From: DASRHK01 sp035650495
GTDB taxonomy: Bacteria > Pseudomonadota > Gammaproteobacteria > Nevskiales > Nevskiaceae
DNA length: 17,379 bases
Reading direction: 5' to 3'
Assembly (NCBI GenBank): GCA_035650495.1
Contig: DASRHK010000155.1
Location: 1 to 17,379, forward strand
The notes beneath the pieces were generated by a model that searched no databases, was not told the DNA's origin, and was given only the letters and a program-made list of their open reading frames with translations. The translations under genes were made by a program, and so were the position numbers. Positions 14,412-17,379 of this stretch are shown piece by piece; the first letter of the stretch is position 1, and the number at the start of each line of letters is the position of its first letter.

Positions 14412-14471
14412 GCCTCTTTGCGACGAGAGGCGGATTGTTGGGCGGGTCTCACGACCCGCCCTTTCTTTTTT
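14412..14471 (+). terminator. Rho-independent terminator after amtB1
   Basis: GGGCGGGTC (14440-14448), loop TCAC, GACCCGCCC (14453-14461) is a perfect 9-bp GC-rich stem followed by TTTCTTTTTT (14462-14471). A weaker 6-bp hairpin (GCCTCT/AGAGGC, 14412-14431) precedes it. This separates the first glnK-amtB operon from the second PII gene, which starts only 60 nt later and so needs its own promoter or read-through. Confidence 0.93.
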
Positions 14472-14490
14472 GGGCGCCGAATTGGGTAGA

Positions 14491-14525
14491 CTGCCTGCCC
14501 GCGCACGAACAACGTGAGAAGGCAG
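14491..14525 (+). other. Nested inverted repeats covering the second PII ribosome-binding site
   Basis: CTGCCT (14491-14496) pairs with AGGCAG (14520-14525). Inside the loop, CACG (14504-14507) pairs with CGTG (14513-14516) around AACAA. The outer right arm includes the AGG of the Shine-Dalgarno site GAGAAGG (14516-14522). Both stems are short (6 and 4 bp), so this is only suggestive. Confidence 0.35.
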
Positions 14526-14530
14526 CGCCC

Positions 14531-14869
14531 ATGAAAATGCTCATCGCCGTGATCAAGCCGTTCAAGCTCGACGCCGTGCGCGAGGCGCTTGCGGACATCG
14601 GCGTGCAGGGGATGACCGTCACCGAGGTCCGGGGCTTCGGCCGGCAGAAGGGCCACACCGAGCTCTATCGCGGTGCCGAATACACCGTCGATCTGCTGCC
14701 GAAGATCAAGCTCGAGGTCGCGCTGCCCGACGACATGGTCGACAAGGCCTGCGACGCGATCCTGAAAGCGGCGAAGACCGGGCAGATCGGAGACGGCAAG
14801 ATCTTCGTCTACGACCTGAACGCCACCGTGCGCATCCGCACCGGCGAGTCGGGACAAGACGCGATCTGA
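14531..14869 (+). CDS. PII signalling protein (second copy, GlnK/GlnB type)
   Basis: This 112-residue PII protein has an intact T-loop (GFGRQKGHTELYRGAEY, Tyr51), B-loop TGQIGDGK (83-90) and Arg101/Arg103. It differs from the first copy mainly in the beta-strand after the T-loop (TVDLLPKIKLEV) and in helix 2 (PDDMVDKACDAI). Linkage to an amtB 34 nt downstream favours a GlnK role, but sequence alone does not separate GlnK from GlnB. The ATG has GAGAAGG 8 nt upstream; Met3 is a possible alternative. It follows the amtB1 terminator. No strong promoter is seen in the 59-nt gap; a weak -10-like TAGACT (14487-14492) and a poor sigma-54-like match (14484-14499) are the only candidates. Confidence 0.96.
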   Translation: MKMLIAVIKPFKLDAVREALADIGVQGMTVTEVRGFGRQKGHTELYRGAEYTVDLLPKIKLEVALPDDMVDKACDAILKAAKTGQIGDGKIFVYDLNATVRIRTGESGQDAI

Positions 14870-14903
14870 GCGAGCAGCGGTTGCGGTCACTGGGGGAATC
14901 ACC

Positions 14904-16133
14904 ATGCTGAACACGGGCGATACCGCCTGGATGCTCACGTCCACGGCGCTGGTGCTGTTCATGACCTTGCCCGGACTCGCGCTCTTCTACGGCGGTCTGG
15001 TGCGCACGAAGAACGTGCTCTCGGTGCTCGGACAATGCTTCGCGATCACGTGCCTCGTGTCCGTGCTGTGGGTCGTCGGGCTCTATAGCCTTGCCTTCGC
15101 CCAGGGCGGGCCGTTCCTCGGCGGGATGGGCAAGGCGATGTTCAACGGCGTCGCGCAAGGCGCCGTCAGCGGGACGATCCCGGAAACGGTGTTCGCGATG
15201 TTCCAGCTCACCTTCGCGGTGATCACGCCGGCGCTGGTGATCGGCGCCTTCGCCGAGCGCATGAAGTTCTCCGCGGTGCTCTGGCTGTCGGCGCTCTGGA
15301 TCGTGGCGGTCTACGCGCCCGTGTGCCATTGGGTGTGGGCGTCCGATGGCTGGCTGTTCAAGCGCGGCGTGCTCGACTTCGCCGGCGGCATCGTCGTGCA
15401 CACGACCTGCGGCATCGCGGCGCTCGTCTGCGCCCTCGTGCTCGGTCCGCGCACGGGCTTCCCGACGACGGCGATGCTTCCGCACAACATGACCATGGTC
15501 GTGACCGGCGCCGGCATGCTCTGGGTCGGCTGGTTCGGATTCAACGCGGGCAGCGCCTTGGCCGCGAACGGCCACGCCGGCATGGCGATGCTCGCGACGC
15601 ACGCGTCCGCCGCGACCGGCGCGCTCGCGTGGATGGCGATGGAGTGGATCAAGTACGGCAAGCCGAGCGTGCTTGGCATCGTGACCGGCATGGTCGCAGG
15701 CCTTGCGACGATCACGCCCGCGTCCGGCTACGTCGGGCCCGGCGGCGCGCTCGTCATCGGTGGCATCGCAGGCGTCCTGTGCTTCAGCGCGACGAGCTAC
15801 ATGAAGCGCGTGCTCAAGGTCGACGACTCGCTCGACGTGTTTCCCGTGCACGGCATCGGCGGCATGACGGGGACGATCCTCGCCGGTTTTTTCGCTTCCG
15901 ATGCGCTCGGCGTACTCTCCGGGCAGGGCTACGCGGAAGGGATGACGACCGGCTCGCAGATCGGCGTCCAGATCCTCGGCGTCGCTTCGGCCGCGGCCTA
16001 CACGGGCATCGGCACCTTCGTGCTGCTCAAGATCGTCGATCGCATCGTCGGACTGCGCGCGAGCACCGAGAAGGAGACGATCGGGCTCGACCAGACCGAG
16101 CACAACGAGCGCGGCTACGACCTCTCGCTGTAG
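14904..16133 (+). CDS. Ammonium transporter AmtB (second copy, no signal peptide)
   Basis: This 409-residue Amt protein starts almost directly at helix 1 (GDTAWMLTSTALVLFMTLPG), with no signal peptide or extension, unlike the first copy. Conserved residues are Phe104 and Phe213 (phenyl gate), Trp145, Asp158 in DFAGG, Ser217, and the twin histidines His166 and His316. The C-terminal tail (GLRASTEKETIGLDQTEHNERGYDLSL) retains the PII-docking pattern. GGGGGA lies about 6 nt before the ATG. It follows the second PII gene by 34 nt and should form a regulated pair with it. Loops near 66-95 differ strongly from those of the first copy, so the two channels have diverged. Its stop codon abuts that of the opposing cytochrome gene, with no terminator between them. 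Confidence 0.95.
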   Translation: MLNTGDTAWMLTSTALVLFMTLPGLALFYGGLVRTKNVLSVLGQCFAITCLVSVLWVVGLYSLAFAQGGPFLGGMGKAMFNGVAQGAVSGTIPETVFAMFQLTFAVITPALVIGAFAERMKFSAVLWLSALWIVAVYAPVCHWVWASDGWLFKRGVLDFAGGIVVHTTCGIAALVCALVLGPRTGFPTTAMLPHNMTMVVTGAGMLWVGWFGFNAGSALAANGHAGMAMLATHASAATGALAWMAMEWIKYGKPSVLGIVTGMVAGLATITPASGYVGPGGALVIGGIAGVLCFSATSYMKRVLKVDDSLDVFPVHGIGGMTGTILAGFFASDALGVLSGQGYAEGMTTGSQIGVQILGVASAAAYTGIGTFVLLKIVDRIVGLRASTEKETIGLDQTEHNERGYDLSL

Positions 16134-17024
16134 CTAACGCTGTCCGTCCGGCTTCGCCGGCACCGAGCGCAGATACGTCCACAGCGCGTGGATCTCGGGG
16201 TCGGTCGCCGCCTTGAAGGCGGTCCACGGCATGTATTTCGGATCGAGCTTGCGGCCGTCCGGCGTCAGCCCCGTGCGCAGCAGCTTCGCGAAATCCTCCT
16301 CGCTCCAGCTCTTCATCTCGCCGCCGGTCGTCAGGTTCTTCGCCGGCGGGAAGTCGGGCGGCACGCCGGGGATGGTGCCGCCGGAGAAGCCGTCGCCGTG
16401 GCAGAAGGTGCACGACACCGCGAGGTAGCGGCCCTGATCCATCTCCGTCGCCGGGGCCGTCGTCGCGGCTTTCGCCGCATGATCGATGTGCTCCGCCGAC
16501 AAGAGCTCTGCGTTGCGATCGAGCACCAGCACGGCGCGCATGATCGGACCGAAGCGCGATGGCGGGACCTGCCGATCGACGGGCGGCACGTTCTTCACGT
16601 AGGCGATGACGTCGCCGACGTCCTGCTCGGTCAGCGCGTGGAATTCGGCGGACGGCATCAAGAGCAGCGGGCGGCCGTTGCGCGCGACGCCGTGACGGAT
16701 CGCGCGGACGAAATCGGCGTCGCTGAAATCCTCGGGCAGGCCGCCGCGTCCGCGGGTGAGGTTGACGCCATAGATCATCCCGGCCTTCGGATCCTCGACG
16801 ACGGTGGCGCCGCCGAGGTCGTCGCCGTGGCATTCACGGCAGCCGCGGATCTTGGCGACGTGGCCGCCGCGCTCGATGGCGGCGGTGTCGGTCGGGATCG
16901 GGATGCGCTCGACCGCGACGTCGTAGTGCTTGTTGAGCCGCTGCTCCGACAGCGCGTAGATCGTCGCCGCCGCCGCGGCGATCAGCACCACGATGGCCAG
17001 CAAAAGGCGAATCAGCAGCTTCAT
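16134..17024 (-). CDS. Membrane-anchored diheme cytochrome c
   Basis: This 296-residue protein has an N-terminal membrane helix (about 4-25) and two cytochrome c domains. Haem sites are CRECH (Cys62, Cys65, His66) and CTFCH (Cys205, Cys208, His209). Likely Met ligands are Met123 (LLLMPSAEF) and Met265 (KYMPWTAF). The domain arrangement resembles diheme subunits that pass electrons from periplasmic dehydrogenases to the respiratory chain, but no dehydrogenase is in the window, so the partner is unknown. The start is well supported by AAGGAGGA 6 nt upstream on the minus strand. It lies 30 nt downstream of the CDGSH gene and is probably co-transcribed with it. Its TAG stop directly abuts the amtB2 TAG on the other strand. 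Confidence 0.92.
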   Translation of the reverse strand: MKLLIRLLLAIVVLIAAAAATIYALSEQRLNKHYDVAVERIPIPTDTAAIERGGHVAKIRGCRECHGDDLGGATVVEDPKAGMIYGVNLTRGRGGLPEDFSDADFVRAIRHGVARNGRPLLLMPSAEFHALTEQDVGDVIAYVKNVPPVDRQVPPSRFGPIMRAVLVLDRNAELLSAEHIDHAAKAATTAPATEMDQGRYLAVSCTFCHGDGFSGGTIPGVPPDFPPAKNLTTGGEMKSWSEEDFAKLLRTGLTPDGRKLDPKYMPWTAFKAATDPEIHALWTYLRSVPAKPDGQR

Positions 17025-17054
17025 GGTCTCTCCTCCTTGAGAGCGGCCTGCTCC

Positions 17055-17300
17055 TTATGGCAGGCGATTGTGCGTTCCGTCGCAGAACGGCTTGCCGCGC
17101 GAGTGCTTACAGCCGCACAGCCAGACTGTCTCCGGCGTCTTTCGGGGCGCGATGGTGAACGGGATCGGTTTGACGTCGATGCCCGCGTGCGAGCCGTCGC
17201 ACCACGGCTGGTTCCTCGAGCGCCCGCAGGCGCACCACAGATAGTCGCCGGGCCCGAGCTCCGCGAGGTAAGGTCTCTTCTGCGCAACGAAAACAGTCAC
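17055..17300 (-). CDS. CDGSH iron-sulfur protein with two CDGSH motifs
   Basis: This 81-residue protein carries two [2Fe-2S] CDGSH motifs of the C-x-C-x8-C-x3-H type. The first is CACGRSRNQPWCDGSH (Cys23, Cys25, Cys34, His38), the second CGCKHSRGKPFCDGTH (Cys62, Cys64, Cys73, His77). This is the class with tandem motifs in one chain (like mitochondrial CISD3), with a cluster-transfer or electron-transfer role inferred. GTG at 17300 is preferred because GAGGGA lies 6 nt upstream and because the protein then begins just before the KRPY segment, as in relatives. An upstream ATG at 17327 would add 9 residues but falls inside a -10-like TACAAT. It precedes the diheme cytochrome gene on the same strand. 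Confidence 0.9.
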   Translation of the reverse strand: MTVFVAQKRPYLAELGPGDYLWCACGRSRNQPWCDGSHAGIDVKPIPFTIAPRKTPETVWLCGCKHSRGKPFCDGTHNRLP

Positions 17301-17325
17301 CGCGCTTCCCTCGTCTCCTGGCGAC

Positions 17326-17331
17326 ATTGTA
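17326..17331 (-). promoter_or_regulatory. Possible -10 box of the CDGSH-cytochrome operon
   Basis: On the minus strand TACAAT lies 25 nt before the preferred GTG start and overlaps the alternative ATG. It would place transcription start near 17319, leaving a short leader with the GAGGGA ribosome-binding site. No good -35 box is seen. Confidence 0.35.
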
Positions 17332-17361
17332 GTTGCAGCGCTAGACTGCGGAGCAGTACGG

Positions 17362-17379
17362 ATGGAGTTTTTTGATCTT
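17362..17379 (+). CDS. Possible first codons of a rightward gene (cut by window edge)
   Basis: An ATG preceded by GGAG at 8 nt spacing (17350-17353) opens a frame reading MEFFDL before the window ends. It would be divergent from the CDGSH gene. Six codons cannot identify a family; a MEFF- start occurs in nitroreductases among others, which is only a hint. Confidence 0.3.

Noticed and set aside
14484..14499. Sigma-54-like sequence GGGTAG-N5-CTGCC before the second PII gene
   Set aside because: GG and GC are correctly spaced but the rest of the consensus is poor and no NtrC-like site is nearby, so it was not listed as a promoter.
12599..14962. Long minus-strand open frame opposite amtB1 and the second PII gene
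   Set aside because: Biased to Arg, Asp, His and Glu, without a domain; a mirror of the conserved plus-strand genes.
16148..16160. CCGGC-TTC-GCCGG hairpin near the amtB2/cytochrome junction as a terminator
   Set aside because: Short stem inside the cytochrome coding region, with no T tract on either strand.
1..17379. Mobile elements, tRNA or rRNA genes, CRISPR array
   Set aside because: I looked for transposase or integrase motifs, terminal repeats, clover-leaf patterns and regularly spaced repeats and saw none.

Overview
The window is strongly GC-rich proteobacterial DNA carrying 15 complete or nearly complete genes, one start-less gene fragment at the left edge and possibly the first codons of a gene at the right edge. 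A betaproteobacterium is the best guess (inference). The reasons are the PII sequences, the ubiK-yifB pair next to a porin and glnK-amtB, and single-domain KpsC and KpsS capsule proteins as in Burkholderia-type capsule loci. I see no tRNA, rRNA, insertion sequence, integrase or CRISPR array.

Region 1 (1-7253, + strand) is the end of a group 2 (ABC-transporter/KpsC-KpsS type) capsule cluster. It runs: the tail of a GH71/GH99-like glycosidase-fold protein, a Wza/KpsD-like export lipoprotein, a GT4 glycosyltransferase, a half-length KpsC-like Kdo transferase, KpsS, and an LtaS-like membrane phosphoglycerol-transferase/sulfatase. Most genes are 3 nt apart or overlap at stop/start, so they are probably one operon. 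KpsM/T and the KpsE/CtrB polysaccharide co-polymerase are absent and would have to lie to the left or elsewhere. The cluster is followed by a separately promoted, membrane-anchored cytochrome c5-like gene (7296-7772).

Region 2 (7855-16133) is a nitrogen-acquisition block. A beta-barrel porin gene (7958-9040) has a sigma-54-type promoter and a strong terminator. On the opposite strand lies an antiporter-ubiK-yifB operon (12165 down to 9116). A 147-nt divergent intergenic region holds an NtrC-like palindrome and a sigma-54 promoter driving glnK1-amtB1, which ends in a textbook terminator. A second PII-amtB pair follows at once. The two ammonium channels differ: AmtB1 has a signal peptide and a roughly 98-residue Ala/Pro/Lys/Glu-rich segment before the channel; AmtB2 has neither. 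Short inverted repeats overlap the ribosome-binding sites of the porin, glnK1 and glnK2.

Region 3 (16134-17300, - strand) holds a double-CDGSH iron-sulfur protein followed by a membrane-anchored diheme cytochrome c. The cytochrome gene ends exactly against the stop codon of amtB2.

I do not see a clearly new multi-gene system. The points that most deserve checking are the single-domain KpsC, the Ser-for-Thr change in the phosphoglycerol-transferase homologue, the nitrogen-controlled porin, the low-complexity extension on AmtB1 and the repeated masking of ribosome-binding sites in the nitrogen genes.
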